In this document: in pieces, positions 38,178 through 50,089 of the stretch
Layout: each line of letters opens with the position of its first letter
Numbering within the stretch: position 1 is the first letter of the stretch
Source of the DNA: Fasciola hepatica
Lineage: Eukaryota; Platyhelminthes; Trematoda; Plagiorchiida; Fasciolidae
Length of the DNA: 64,000 bases
Assembly: GCA_948099385.1 (NCBI GenBank)
Contig: CANUEZ040000105.1
Span: 1,871,001 to 1,935,000, forward strand
Direction of reading: 5' to 3'
Translations under genes and position numbers: made by a program
Notes under the pieces: model-generated
The model's database searches: none
Told to the model about the DNA's origin: nothing
The model's input: only the letters and a program-made list of their open reading frames with translations

Positions 38178-38561
38178 AACTGCTTCTACTTTGTGCGACC
38201 TGTACAGAAATGACCAACACATGAACAAACGAACAAAGTAGTTATGACCCCATCTTTGACCTCCTTCTAGTAGACACACTTATAGTTTGAGAGGAACATG
38301 GTCATATAAAATCTGTCTTTTGGGCAACTTTAACTAAGTTATTACCTGTTTTGAAAAAAAACCATGACATAATTCCAAGATTGGAACAGTTATCCTTTCC
38401 AAGAGATCAAGAGTAGGAACGAAGAGAGGAGCAGCATTTTGAAAAGGCCTTAAACATTTGGGCACCTCATCACGTAGCATGAAGGCAGTTAAATTCACGC
38501 TGCGTTTGATGAGGCCTTCAGTATTGGCACGATTACTGACGTATTCCATGATTCTACGATG
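38178..38561 (-). repeat. Exon-like repeat, copy 1 (opposite to 41.0 kb copy)
   Basis: The minus strand from 38,178 to about 38,475 matches the plus strand at 40,985-41,290 with high similarity. Within it a frame starts after a possible acceptor (CATTCCACATCGTAG at about 38,562), reads MEYVSNRANTEGLIKRSVNL and later FQNAAPLFVPTLDLLERIT and VPILELCHGFFSKQ. It ends exactly at CAG|GTAATA (38,348), a good donor. The match to the other copy continues through the would-be intron for about 165 bp. So the unit is either a duplicated host exon plus intron or a dispersed repeat carrying a captured exon. No protein family is recognised. The donor at the end of the open frame is the main reason to suspect coding origin. 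Confidence 0.5.
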
Positions 38562-38609
38562 TGGAATGCGCAGATATTTTTAAGCCACTATTCGCCTAAA
38601 TGTAGTAAT

Positions 38610-38790
38610 AATGATATCTTTCTTGCTTGCTTTTCATCTATTATACAACAAACTACTACAGTTCAGGAAGTAGGCCGAGACTAATGGAAGGCCGCCAAAT
38701 GGGGGAGTGACCGACGGTGATGGGAATCGAACCCGGCTGATATGGTCCAAAGTCCAAGATGACAACCGTCTGATCACTCTCCGTCAATCT
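38610..38790 (-). mobile_element. tRNA-derived SINE, family B copy 2 (Gln-like head)
   Basis: The minus-strand head shows TTGGACTTTGGACCA, close to the anticodon arm of tRNA-Gln (TTG), and a B-box GGGTTCGATTCCC at 38,721-38,736. The body and tail match the copy at 26,640-26,835. The A-box side is degraded. Confidence 0.6.
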
Positions 38791-38799
38791 CACAGTAGC

Positions 38800-40980
38800 C
38801 ATGAGGGGTTAATTAATCAAATAAGTTGAGGGATGTTCAGTTGTTGACCGAATATTGAGCCAGTTAGACAATTGATTAGTTCAGTAGTAACTTGTATCAT
38901 CATTGTTCTACTTCGAATAATTTGACTAGACGTTCATCTTAGAAGTGGTAACATGTATGGCTCAAACCATCCACTCTGGTGGGTTCGGGTGTCAGTTGAG
39001 ACTCCGTAGATTTAGGATGAGGTAAATTCCAAAAGAATGAAGTAAGAAAACTGACAGGTGACTCAGTAGGTTGTAGTGCACCCTTATGACGTTGATACTG
39101 CATACTGATCCATTTTACAAGTAACTAGCACGTTGATGGACTCACTTTGGATAATTGTGCTACCGGTTATTAGAATATTTACTTTCAATTGGGAAATCCG
39201 TTAATCATTTCGTAATATATTTTTATATGATAAAGTAACGAAACATAATAGTGAAAACCAGGCAGATGCTTCTTATTGAACAACTTGATATTTTGTACCT
39301 TCTAACATACTAAATGCTCCCCGCGATGCCATCAGAGAAAATAAGCCGCTGTTTATTCAGCTCGAACTGATCTCAATTCTGTATTTTCCGCCAATTTTAC
39401 CACCTGAGTTGGTGGATCCAGGCAACCGTTTGATGCATAAAACACATCTGGTGCATGGGAATAAACTGTCCAGTTAATGAAAAACCACAACGGTTGTGCA
39501 GCTGTTTCATGCTTTCCTCAAACCTAAGAAACAAAACTTCTCACCCATAGGAGAGCGCAGATTAGTTGTGCACAATTTTTATGTCTCTTCAATCATTTAT
39601 CTACTCACTACTTAGGGTTTTCAGAGACAAATATTTTGACACATGTGTTTAGACAGTACATATTTCCCTCATCAGGTGGAAGTGCCAATTGGATTCCCCA
39701 CATGATAAATCAACCGAAGGTTTGTCTTCATAGCGAATACGTACTAAATATTATTTGACCCTTTCATCAGAATGGATCGACATTCTGTTTCTTACTACCT
39801 GTTGACATAATTAAGTTTACAGGAGTATTCATTTTAAATCAGCTAATTACCAGCAAAGATTCGAATCACCTTTCCGGTCGGTTGAAAAGAAACTGTAAAT
39901 ACGAATGTGGACAAAGAAATCCAGGCTACTGGAAGCTGTCCAGTTTAATACAAAAAAACTGATATCAGTATTCACAATAAAAACAAAGAATTCCAATCAA
40001 ACTAGATCCCACAAATTTGGAAGGAGAAGTCGGAAACATTTGTTTGTACAATATATCCTGCACAACCTCGCGGTATCCGTACATGGGCATACTACAGTCA
40101 GTGTGATTTTTATATTGTCAGTAAAATAATCAGCGAAACCGAGACTCTATTTAAGTGAATGAGAAATTATGGGAGCAACCGGGAATGAGAGGGGACTACA
40201 TGTTATGTCACCGTGGTAGGGCAAAACTGATAAGTCATTCCCACTGTTTGCACAGTTTGGATTTATAAGTGAGAGCGGCTAGAGCCTCAGCTTACTTAAG
40301 AAATCCTGCCTTTGTAGTGCTGAATGTGACTTTAAATAAGATGTCTTGGATTGCACAACGTTTTTGCTCAACCGGATATTGCCCAATAGATGATCTGATT
40401 GCTTCCGTTTTCATAGGCGACTTCATCACTGCGGACTGACTATTGTTCGACTTTTGAGGCCACTCCGACCCAGTCTAGTTTATTTCACGATGCAACTGTC
40501 CTTCTTTTCGGACCCTAATGACGGCTGAGCATCCACATGTGAAGTGAAGGACACAATTTAATTTGGCTCAGAGACAGCTGCTCTTTCACTGACAATAACT
40601 GGATCGGTCGCTTGACGACCGTGTGCCGGAGTTTACTAAGTGGACGGTTTACATCGTCACCTTTGAAGGATAAACGTAGGAAAACTATGGCCTTTTAAAC
40701 AGTACTTCAGAATGAGCTGTATTAGATAACCGTTGGACTGAGACCATAAGCATTTTTATTCATAAATTCAAACTGTTCATACACCGTGAATGGCTTGTCA
40801 TTCTGACCCTACAGCGGTGACCCAACGTGTAGTACGATTTCCGTTCATTTTGACTAACAAAGAACCAGCTAGGAAAGATAATCAAACAATGGCAAGCACT
40901 GGCATCCTGTAAGTTGTCTGCTGAACAGTTTGTCAACCGCATTTCCCTTTGATGACGGAACAACCAATAAGTTACAAATT
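38800..40980. other. No gene recognised
   Basis: No domain or element motif recognised. Frames are short; the longest is 74 residues (39,905-40,129, plus strand) and has no pattern. Confidence 0.4.
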
Positions 40981-40984
40981 ATAA

Positions 40985-41290
40985 CAGTGAGATGCCCGAT
41001 TGTTGGGGGCCTTTTCAAAATGCGGCTCCCCTCTTCTTTCCTACTCTTGATCTCTACGAAATGATAACTGTTCCAATCTTGGAATTATTTCATGGTTTTC
41101 TTTCCAAAACAGGTAAAAACGTAGTTAAAGTTGCCCAAATGACAGATTTTATATGACCATGTTCCTCTCAAACTATAAGTGTGTCTACTAGAGGGAGGTC
41201 AAAGATGGGGTCATAACTACTACTTTGTTCGTTTGTTCATGTGTTGGTCATTTCTGTACAGTTTGCACACCGTAAAAGCAGTTTGTTTGA
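40985..41290 (+). repeat. Exon-like repeat, copy 2
   Basis: The plus-strand partner of 38,178-38,475. The coding-like part reads GPFQNAAPLFFPTLDLYEM and then ITVPILELFHGFLSK, and meets AAAACAG|GTAAAA near 41,110, the position of the donor in copy 1. One extra base just before the donor puts the frame off by one relative to copy 1. Several differences between copies fall at third codon positions (GCT/GCG, CCT/CCC), others change residues. The upstream half of the copy 1 frame is not recognisable here. Confidence 0.5.
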
Positions 41291-41299
41291 CCATTTTAA

Positions 41300-41960
41300 A
41301 CTGAACAAAGTCCTCGAAACAGAAACTTAGTTTACTTTTTCTCATTGGTAATTTTTATTCCTTGGTGATATTTTCTATTGAACCTCTGAGCGTTTGCACG
41401 ATGATGAACTTGAATGCTTTCAGAACGAAATCTTTTCATTTTGGCTGGAAATCCGGGAAGAATTCAACATCCCTGGTGGATTCTGGTTTGCTTTTCTGTT
41501 GAACCATTCCCCGGATTTCTGATGCTTGCAGAATCACATTTTGCACGAATCTGATTGGGAAACACCGATTCAAATTAGGATGTGAAGGAGCTAATAACCA
41601 GTACATCCAATGCAAATGACTTATTCATTCGGGTGTGAATCAAAAGGTATATCAGAAGTGTCATGGTGGTAAAATCTTCCGCCAGAAATGTACACAATAA
41701 CAACAATGATGGAGCACCACGGATTACTACGGATACAACAAAGCATGTTCGCTGTTTTCGTTGTAGCACCATCAAACGATCCTAAAACAGAGCAAAATCC
41801 ATCACACTCACGCAAAAACATTTCCATGATATTGAACCAGTAATACCTCTGAGAATATCATTGTTTTGCTGGACAATGTTCCGTGCCATGTCTCACGAGC
41901 GTTTGGTTTCGTGGGTAACTGTAATCCCTTTTGATAATTTGTTAAACTGCCAAGACTACG
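41300..41960 (+). pseudogene. Possible DDE-transposase fragment
   Basis: Near 41,853-41,905 the plus strand reads ENIIVLLDNVPCHVSRAF, like the block around the second catalytic Asp of mariner-type transposases (usually vilLhDNArPHva). No other block of the enzyme was recognised with certainty and the flanking frames are full of stops. It could be chance. Confidence 0.25.
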
Positions 41961-41969
41961 GGCTCTTCT

Positions 41970-44360
41970 CAGGTTTGCTTTTTACAGTTACATTTGAGTA
42001 ATCTCAACTGGATTGTGGTTGGGAATTCGTTTGCAGAAATAAAAATGGAGGTGAGTGAACGTTCGCTTCACTGGACTTTGAATAAGGAACTTAGGCTCTC
42101 GGAGAAATGAGTTATTTCATAACTAAGTCAGCAAACTCCAAACCCACAAGAAAAATACAAATTTTTTATTCGAAAAATATAATATGATTCTCATGTCAAT
42201 CAATACCTCTTATGGTTCTACCTACGGTTCACATTCACTCTCGGGTGTGAGTTGAAGACGAGTTCGAGATGAAAAATTTAATGAATTATCGTAATGAATT
42301 TGCCTCTGAGAAGGAAGACAGTTGGGAATGAATTGGCGTATGGTGTCACATGGTCCCAAGCGTAAGTACCACAGAACATTTTTCCACTGGGTAAAACTTA
42401 TTTTGCGGAGAACTGGTGAATTTGAGTAGTCGCATTTTTCAGAATATATCAACTGTACCTGTGTATAAATGTTAGATGTAAATACATCCAGAGAGGTCCT
42501 TTTACCAGTTTTCATCTTTCGTTGTTCCAAAAATCCCCTGTTCCATCGTCATTTCTCGGATTTGCTTTACACAATTGAGTAGAGCATTCAGAATAAATGT
42601 GTCGGTGGCCGCTGAGGGTGACTGGCATAGCTTGTCAGTGTTTGGAGGATTGACGCTGGTCGTAACAGGTAGCGATACTATGCTCACTCCATTACCTTTC
42701 TAAGAGTATGCCGAGGTCCATGTTATTAGGTACAAAATGCTCAGAACAACTTAAATAGTCTAGTATTTAAGTATACTGTAAGTGCTAATCCAACCAAGGA
42801 TGAAGAAGTGTCGAAAAGCACAATCCACATCAAAAATATCTTGTTTTCTTTATTCCAACGCTGTGCACGAGATCAGTGGAGGGGAGGGGCCCAGTCTCCC
42901 TAAATTTCCATCTCACAGAACCCGAAAACTAACAGCCAGCGACTGAGAGCCTGGAAATGGATTGGATTTGGCAACGAAATGAGTCACTGCCGCGTTCAGT
43001 TTGTCAGCAATAATGCTCAGATATTTGCCTTACGTTGTAGCCTTCGCTTTCTGTTTTGCAATTACTTTACGAACGGCCTACGGACACAATTTCTGTCTGA
43101 GTTCTACAGCGTCGGTAAGGTTTTATAAACAAGAAGGCCTCAAAGCATATTTCTGAATGTCAGAAGGCAAATGGCATAGATATCACAAAATATGAAGCAC
43201 AAATGAAACTCTCCGGAGAGCTTTGTTCCAGTCAGATTATATCCTTGTCAAGCTGATTGGATTATAAAGAGATCCGTTAACCTGAACGATTGATTTACGC
43301 TCGACTAAGTGCATATAATTAGTTGCTTTTTGTAACCGAAGGGATGGATACTAGTCATTCTCACCAAATCCGTTTATACAGTTATTTTTATCTGGAAAAT
43401 ATAGACAAGTTATTGAAACACTGTATTGATTTTCATCCAAGCAAACAGCTTTGCAATTCTACAATGACTTTCATCGGGCGATCAAGTTAAGAAAGAGAGA
43501 GAGAGCTGGGTGGCAAACAGAAGTGTGTAATGGGTAAGTGCAAGTGGATAAGATTTCCAACTTTGATCGTGTGAATTGTGAGATGTAATTTTCGAAAGTT
43601 TGTCGCACAAATAAAAGTCACTGTCTGAAATAATGTTGGAAATAAACAGGTGATATGCAACAAAGTGACCGTCAATGATAGAGTCAAAAGTTTTATCTGT
43701 GGACGTCACTGCATTTCGAGAAGTGTTTCACGAATAGCTCAAGCTTTTTCAGGAGACCCAGAGAAATATTTGGGCAGGAAACTACTAATGGGGAAGAAAG
43801 CGCAGAGTCAGTAATTTGCTAATTTACTGATAGAGACCAAAACTAATATTAAACGGAGTGAGAAAAATGGCAATTATCTAGCGCAACAAAATGACTGTTG
43901 AACGTTCAGGAACCATGATATATTGTAGAATGCTTAACATCTGGTGATGGTTCATTATTTGCAGAAAGGGAGAAATGTGCTTATCGGGTTTCTGTATAGT
44001 TCATCATCAAATAAAGAAAGCAATATATTTTGAAATTAGAGGTATTCAGTTAAAATCATTGGGATGAAGAACTGTTCACATATCATACCAGGAGTTCACA
44101 ATGAATGCTCCCTAGTTCTTGTGTGAGTGTGGACTTGCACTTGCCAGCATAATTACGTGCCCAAAACTGTTGTTGGTTAATCGGTGCGTGATTCGTGTTT
44201 TGTTCAATTCAGCGTTTGAAGATTTCATATTCGTGTTATCCGGTTCGAGGGACGGAATATATTTCTTCCCTTTACCGACGTTGCTTTGTGAACAGATCAC
44301 GTAATATCACTCTGTATAACTTCGTCATTTCAACTAGATGTCTTTTGTACATTGTACATT
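41970..44360. other. No confirmed gene
   Basis: Two adjoining minus-strand frames at 42,222-42,530 and 42,502-42,687 look moderately protein-like (for example TDTFILNALLNCVKQIREM followed by a GTAAAA donor-like site near 42,508), but no family is recognised and no strong acceptor is present. A short (GA)n run is at 43,492-43,506. Confidence 0.3.
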
Positions 44361-44369
44361 CTTCGCGAA

Positions 44370-44640
44370 AGATGATTCCTATTCCGATTTCCTACAGAGA
44401 TGTTCATGAACTGAGTTGGTGTGTGCAAAGACCATTTCTATATGTTGTCGGCATCGTTTTGAGCGGAATACTGTCATATTTTACCAATGTTGTTGTTATT
44501 GCAATTTCCGGTGAACCGGTAGACAAACCACGGAATATCAAAATCAATGAGTGGTTTGCACGAATTTCCTTGTGTGATTCGGTAGGAAGAAGCTTAAGTT
44601 ATGGTACCGTTGCTTTTAAATCTGATACATCCATAATCAA
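44370..44640 (-). pseudogene. Penelope-like element tail, tandem copy 1
   Basis: The minus strand reads DFDIPWFVYRFTGNCNNNN then IGKI, stop, QYSAQNDADNI, stop, KWSLH. This lines up residue by residue with the copy at 44,860-45,140 (DVSRVVYQFTCSCDD...DKIERYSAQNVFQNIPKWF). It is the start of a PLE GIY-YIG region with the first Cys lost. The antisense plus-strand frame of 166 residues (44,195-44,695) is a shadow of this. Confidence 0.45.
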
Positions 44641-44859
44641 GATAACGTGTATATGGCTACTTCCTTCTGTGTTGGAGAAAACCAGAAATAATTAAATTTT
44701 TTAGATTATTGGTTTTCGTGCACAGAGGTGAATATTTATCTACTCAGTCAGTGTATTCCTGCCACATGCAGTCGGTATTAGATTCTGATTGTGTATTTGC
44801 ACTGTGAATAACTACACCAGGTCAACTCGGTTCCGTTTTGAGAGGTAATCCTTCACGGT

Positions 44860-45140
44860 ATCCGATATCTGTTTCTTACGGTTATTTGGATTTTAATATG
44901 AACAGATTCCCTACGTGCACAAACCACTTCGGGATATTTTGGAAAACATTTTGAGCCGAATACCGTTCTATTTTATCAAAAGACGTATCATCGCAACTGC
45001 AAGTAAACTGGTAGACAACACGCGAGACATCACGATCATTGAGGATTTCAGAATGGATGAGGAGTATTTGATCATTAGTAGCTTGCATCACTTGCCAGTC
45101 AAAATTGATTGAGAGTGGAGCTTAAATTATGATTTGTGTG
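44860..45140 (-). pseudogene. Penelope-like element tail, tandem copy 2
   Basis: The minus strand reads RDVSRVVYQFTCSCDDTSFD then KIERYSAQNVFQNIPKWFVH, matching the PLE pattern S.VVYQFTCSC...YIGKT.R.L..RI..H.PKW, with CSC intact but YIG lost. It is the better preserved of two related units about 490 bp apart; similarity continues on both sides (for example GGAGCTTAAATTATG here against GAAGCTTAAGTTATG there, plus strand). It belongs to the same subfamily as the fragment at 8.5 kb. Confidence 0.5.
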
Positions 45141-45199
45141 CCTGAGAATTGAATGCATCTTCAAACAATACGGAACGTATGATTACTTACTCCAGTTTC

Positions 45200-46020
45200 G
45201 TCGTCTGCATGAGCATCAGTGTGCATCACGATTTCCTGTGGTGTCTGATGACAATTTATTAAACCACTTATGAAGAAAGATTTCCAAATAAAACGATTCC
45301 CACTTGTTTACTTAATCTACAATGACTTTCCGAATGCACCACGCTTATGGAGCGCCGGTGCAAATCCATAACACGAGGAAAAATGACCAAATTGAGTTGA
45401 ATTTCTACGGATTTCGTGTTGTATATACATTTGCTTGCTCGTGAATCAGGCTGCAAATTATGAGAAATCTGAGGAGAGCTGATAACTTCTGGGATGAATT
45501 CACAGTTCACTGTCCTATGAATTTCATTTCTACTGTTTTGCTCCTCACTATCGATATGCAGTACTGGTTCAATATTTGAAAGAGGCTTCCAATTTGAGTA
45601 TGGGAAATCATTTGCGTTACATGTTGACTTGAGTAGATTCATTATTGAAAACGTTTCGAATTATACACATACAACAAATGAGTGCGCGAATCGTTAAACG
45701 ATGCAAATTACATGTAGCATCTTTAACTATCAAGTGAGTTTGAACTCTGCGGTCAAGGTGCTGTATATGATCGTGCTGCAACAATTACACGCGAGGAACA
45801 AGGAAAAACAATTGTGCTTTAATAATCGAGGTAATAAAATGATAATAATGGGAAGTAGTGACATGTTCATTGCATAGAACATTCCACTAAATCCATTTCG
45901 ACAGGTGTTACGAGTCCACGATGCGCGTGGGTTTACTTACTAACTGCGTGCTGATTTTTGCCCCATCTTGTGCCGTGAACTTGCTTCATGATGGTTAGTA
46001 TGGGGGTGTGAGTGGGAAAT
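45200..46020. other. No confirmed gene
   Basis: A minus-strand frame of 124 residues (45,268-45,642) has mixed composition without low-complexity runs, but no recognised domain. It might be a host or element fragment. Confidence 0.3.
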
Positions 46021-46025
46021 GACGG

Positions 46026-46303
46026 TTATTCATGCAATGCCGTGTACAAATGATTATGTTCTGATTTGATACAACTGCCGTCACATGAGGTGATGCGTGA
46101 ATTCTCAAGACACGCGAATAAGTTTATACGTCCTAGTTGAAAACTGTTTATCGATGTCACCATTGTGACAACGATCTTGGTCACTGATCTGAACTCCACT
46201 GCCAAATGTTCAAGTGGATGAGGCATTTTCGTCATCCCAGTTTTGTGACTGTCGATTGTCGAACGAATACTAACTAGATCCTTGTTCATGCACGAAACGA
46301 TAG
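46026..46303 (-). CDS. Candidate exon, VWA-like first half
   Basis: A strong acceptor (AAGGTTTTCATTTTCAG on the minus strand, ending at 46,304) opens directly into a frame that stays open to the TAA at 46,026. The translation begins IVSCMNKDLVSIRSTIDSHK and contains VEFRSVTKIVVTMVTSINSF and QLGRINLFACLENSRI. The last part resembles a VWA domain helix followed by the strand where such domains read F..V..F...LV......RV.L..FS. VWA domains bind ligands in extracellular and membrane proteins. The metal-site motif DxSxS is not seen, and donor choice is unclear (GTGACG or GTTGTA after the match). Other VWA-like islands lie on the same strand at 46.8, 47.5 and 53.0 kb. Homology is inferred from pattern alone. 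Confidence 0.3.
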
Positions 46304-46669
46304 CTGAAAATGAAAACCTTAGTAGAAGTTGTTCATATCAATATATTTGTGAAGATATGAACGCCGTAAACAAGATCTATTGTGAGTGATGGAAGTAAGC
46401 GTCCGTTATCTGTAGACAGCAATGTGAATAACGTCATGTGGTCAATCAGTTGCTCACAACATAATGCTTTTTAAATTCTTGGTCGAATACTATTCTGTTG
46501 AATGAACCGGCATATACAGTGTGCACGAATTCACACGCTTACACATTGAGTGAACATGTTGAATCAAACAAACTGTCGCACCGCTGTCGTGTGTTGATGA
46601 AAAGATGAGAATTGCACACAGTAATTTTATAGTGTTACTTCTGATTGTGCAGTTGTGATTCACGTGGCA

Positions 46670-46741
46670 TCCCACGTGGTCTAGCGGTAAGGATTCCTCG
46701 CTTTCACCCAGGCGGCCCCGGTTCGACTCCCGGCATCGTTT
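46670..46741 (+). tRNA. tRNA-Glu(TTC)-like sequence, probably a pseudogene
   Basis: TCCCACGTGGTCTAGCGGTA opens it, followed by an anticodon region CCTCG-CTTTCAC-CCAGG with TTC at positions 34-36, and a B-box GGTTCGACTCC. The D arm and B-box are very close to animal tRNA-Glu. However the anticodon and T stems each have a mismatch, and the 3' acceptor half (CATCGTT) does not pair with the 5' half (TCCCACG). A run of five T follows at once, as a Pol III terminator would. It shares CACCCAGGCGGCC with the SINE-like heads at 53.7 and 60.0 kb. Confidence 0.5.
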
Positions 46742-46779
46742 TTCTTAATCTGCACATATATTCCGATCGACACGATAAC

Positions 46780-46922
46780 CTGAGGAATCTTTTGTTATCA
46801 GTTCATTTGTGAACCATTCGAATGAACTTGAACTCCCAAAGTTATAACATGACAAGCTTATTATTCTCATTTTATTTCTAAATGGAATGTTCCATATATA
46901 TCTTGAAAACATGCGCGTGTCC
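46780..46922 (-). CDS. Candidate exon, possible VWA middle part
   Basis: A 143-bp minus-strand interval lies between a good acceptor (TTTTATTATTGTTCAG, ending at 46,923) and a donor CAG|GTTATC. The open frame reads FSRYIWNIPFRNKMRIISLS then CYNFGSSSSFEWFTNELITK. KMRIISLSCYNFGSSSSFE could be the VWA strand in which RV.LI.FS....F appears. It is 480 bp upstream (in transcription) of the exon candidate at 46,026-46,303. The order in the transcript would place a middle segment before a first segment, which fits repeated domains or chance resemblance, not one contiguous domain. Confidence 0.22.
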
Positions 46923-47546
46923 CTGAACAATAATAAAATAGCTTTGCATGATTTATTTTGATACCAATCCAGCTAGTCCGAAATTCTGAATGAAAATGAT
47001 TCGGACTTATCGTATAATAATTTCGTGGAAATCCAACTCATTTCCTTCAGACGACGGCAATTCTGAGAACAATTGCAGCTCACGATCCTCTTGTCCCAAA
47101 ATATTTGCCTAAACATTGACATGCAGTCCACATTAGTGGCCCACAAATTCACCTGATAAATTGTACCAAACATCGTGGTCCTACATATCGGAATTATATC
47201 ATCAAGTGTGTCGTTTTAATGTGTAGTCTCTGTTTTCATCCATTTAGTTGCTCATTTCATATCACCGAGATTTTCCCTCACGATACTCACTGAATCGGGA
47301 CTGTTTCGCATGAATCGTGGAACGATTCTATTACCAAAACTCAATATAGTTCATATTTGTTTCGGTTTTGTGTGTTAAAACAGTCCGTTCACTGATTGTC
47401 TATTCAGTTCAGTTGATGAGTTATGGAATATCTCTGTCACTATTCGTCATGAAAATAACTAGAGGTTCAATTTTCTGTATGACTGAGTCTTTTGTTACTG
47501 GGAATGCGCACACTCGTTCTCCATCTGTCGGTTCCTTCCTATCTCT

Positions 47547-47548
<2 letters not shown>

Positions 47549-47596
<48 letters not shown>

Positions 47597-47615
47597 TATA
47601 TATATATATATATAT
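47549..47615. repeat. (TA)n microsatellite
   Basis: About 67 bp of alternating TA with an ATCAT interruption. The minus strand just beyond it (about 47,440-47,480) reads KIEPLVIFMTNSDRDI, a VWA-like phrase discussed in the findings. Confidence 0.9.
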
Positions 47616-47619
47616 TGAT

Positions 47620-49600
47620 ATACATGTTGGCATGTGCTGATCACGTGAAATATCTTGATGTTGCGCTGCAGCTTGAAGGCGTATGATTACTCTTACTTCT
47701 GGTATAACCTCAAACGAAATATTCTTGGAGCTATGCGCTAGTCACATAACAACATCCATTGTGTTTGTACTGGAAATCTGTTCTGATAATTCGCACCCAT
47801 TGTATTAACATTTTACTGTTTTCCAATCGGAGGCAACAACCCTGTCACAGCATTCGTTCAACCCCATGTATTCATTTTTGGCTTATGGCTTCACTGCTAT
47901 TCGGCTCCAGGCTGTCCGTAATCACTATTCCCAATCCGACCCCTAGGACAGTGAACAAAGCGAATCAAAAATATTGGTGGTTTTGCCTATTGCTCATTCA
48001 CTTCGTATATTTTTGTTTGTCAAAGCAGAAAAACAATCCGACAATTTTGCGTCCATATTTGTCATAAGTTTTGCACACAAATACATTTATGTTTTCTAAA
48101 TACTATTATTTGGAATTGGGGGTTTTCAACTGTGCGCACAAATATTTCGAATGGAGCAAAACCTTAAGTGGATTCATTTGAGTAAGGTTCAATAAATTGT
48201 AATATATCATTCTCAAGGGAGTTTTCAATCGGATGGAATTTCAAAATGTTTTTGGTAAAATCGGATATTTCGCTTATGTATTACTGACAGAGTTGTAGTA
48301 TAGTGTTATTCGAACTAAGCATATTGTTGTCTGCACTGTGAATAGGAAGGATAACAACAACCACTTGCTTAACGAGAAAGGAGAAGGACGGGCTTTGTTT
48401 TATCCAGCGGATCGAATCAGATCTAATGTGACGTCTGTCAACGCAATTCTATGTCCTGATTTAGGAGCTTTAACTCATGCTTCTAGAATGTCATGCAGAC
48501 ACTCATTGTGCATCTGGTTTAACCCACTTGCCCACAATCATCAATGCACTGAGTCACAACGGGGAATCACACAATGATTGCAGGATTGTAAGTTCCACAT
48601 ATTATCCTTTAGTCATTCCGGCTGACTTTTCAAGACTAGTGGCAATTTATCCCTAAATAACATAGTACATATCCATGCGTCCGTGGGAACCGTTTCTCAT
48701 TGAATCTCTTCCTTATATCTCCCACTAAAATCAAGGGTGAGTTTGAACTATAGAAGAGGGAGATGTCCTTGTGTAAAGTGAATGATTTCATTATCTGTTG
48801 AGTATTGGTAAAATCCTGACCATTGAAAACGACAAACGGGGTTAGGAGTTAGTTCTATTAGAATCACTTCAGGGATTATTCAGACAATAATCTCCTTTTC
48901 GATTATGGTTCCTCAGACAGTGGGTTTTTAGTAGTGCCATACGGTGGCAATTCACCCTTCTGAAAGCTGCTAAACGACCACATCTTTCAACTTCCAGAAA
49001 CAATGGGACAGCTCTCTATGATAAACGAAGACCAGATTCACCTATCAAACAAACATTTATGGATAATATTTTTAGATGTGTTCACGTAGTCTAAGCATTC
49101 AAGTGGTCTACAGAATTCTGTTTTGTACGTTGCATTTCGATGTCGATTAGCAAAAGCTCCTCGTTCGACTTCAGTTTTGCAAAAATGACAACATTAGCGT
49201 GTGAAATAAACTGTATATTCTGCTGTGAATTATCAGGTTAGCCAAGTTACCATTACAATATTTTCCGTTCCTTGACCATATGTATAAAGTGTAAGTGGAT
49301 TGTGGGGTATCCATATTCACCTTGTCAATAATCATTCACCACGTCAAGGACGAGTTTAATCGGTAAATGTGAATCATTCGAGTTACCGAATTGCAGATAA
49401 TGCAACGCGGATCGCATTGTGTGATGACACTGAAATTCTTGTATTCTACCTGAGAAAATCGAGATGAACGATTCTGCCAATATTCATATCTAGTCAGTGC
49501 TAGTCCTATTCTATGCTGTTAATTATATAAAATCGATCTGAATTCATGGTTTTGACTGATTTTCACTCTTTTTCACAGTCTAAATCTCTGTGTGAAATGT
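47620..49600. other. No gene recognised
   Basis: Two plus-strand frames (47,759-48,067 and 48,338-48,577) lack any family pattern. The second is flanked by acceptor-like and donor-like sites but contains an in-frame stop before the donor. Confidence 0.4.
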
Positions 49601-49607
49601 AAGTCTC

Positions 49608-49672
49608 TTGCTGGGAGACGGACTCGTGCCGGCTGGGTGACAGCCAGGAACCCTAACCACTAGACCACGAGA
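49608..49672 (-). mobile_element. tRNA-like head, family C (Glu/Asp-like)
   Basis: On the minus strand, TTCTCGTGGTCTAGTGGTTA is followed by GGGTTCCTGGCTGTCACCCA. It is closely similar to the heads inside the two arms at 53.73 and 59.94 kb. The anticodon position reads GTC (Asp) on a Glu-like backbone. The B-box is degraded (GAGTCCGTCTCCC) and the acceptor stem is lost. Confidence 0.5.
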
Positions 49673-49717
49673 ACACACGCCGGGGCATAGCAGCACTATT
49701 GAAGACCACATTGCAAA

Positions 49718-49802
49718 ATAGATTTATTCAATTTTTTTGTACTCAATGATATACCTCTCGAATATATTAGTCATTCAACAGAATATATTCAACTGTAATT
49801 TT
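49718..49802 (+). repeat. 85-bp direct repeat, copy 1
   Basis: It contains ACTCAATGATATACCTCTCG followed by AATATATTAGTCATTCAACA. It matches 50,090-50,170 with a handful of differences in the same orientation, and begins 45 bp after the tRNA-like head. Confidence 0.8.
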
Positions 49803-50089
49803 TACCTGTTTTTATGTGACAGTTTACTCGACGTTTGTAAACAAATCCTTTGTATTCAGTACCGAGACCACATGACAATTAACATATTACATTCTACTGA
49901 CTAGTCGTCCGTCTGTGTTGCAATCTAAGGTGTATCGTGACAGCTTTTTCACATAGTATTGCGACGAAATATATTGTTGCCAGCCATTCGAAATGAATCA
50001 GTTCCTTATAAATGTTTGAGTGTCTGGTAAGGAATGAGCAAGAACTGTATTATATATTTGCTTCCACCGATATAAACTTCACTCACGAA

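Noticed and set aside
44195..44695. 166-residue plus-strand open frame
   Set aside because: It is antisense to a Penelope-like tail on the minus strand, whose partner copy at 44.9 kb shows the real motif.
48338..48587. Coding exon between AATAG and GTAAGT
   Set aside because: The only long frame hits a stop before the donor, and the acceptor tract is weak.
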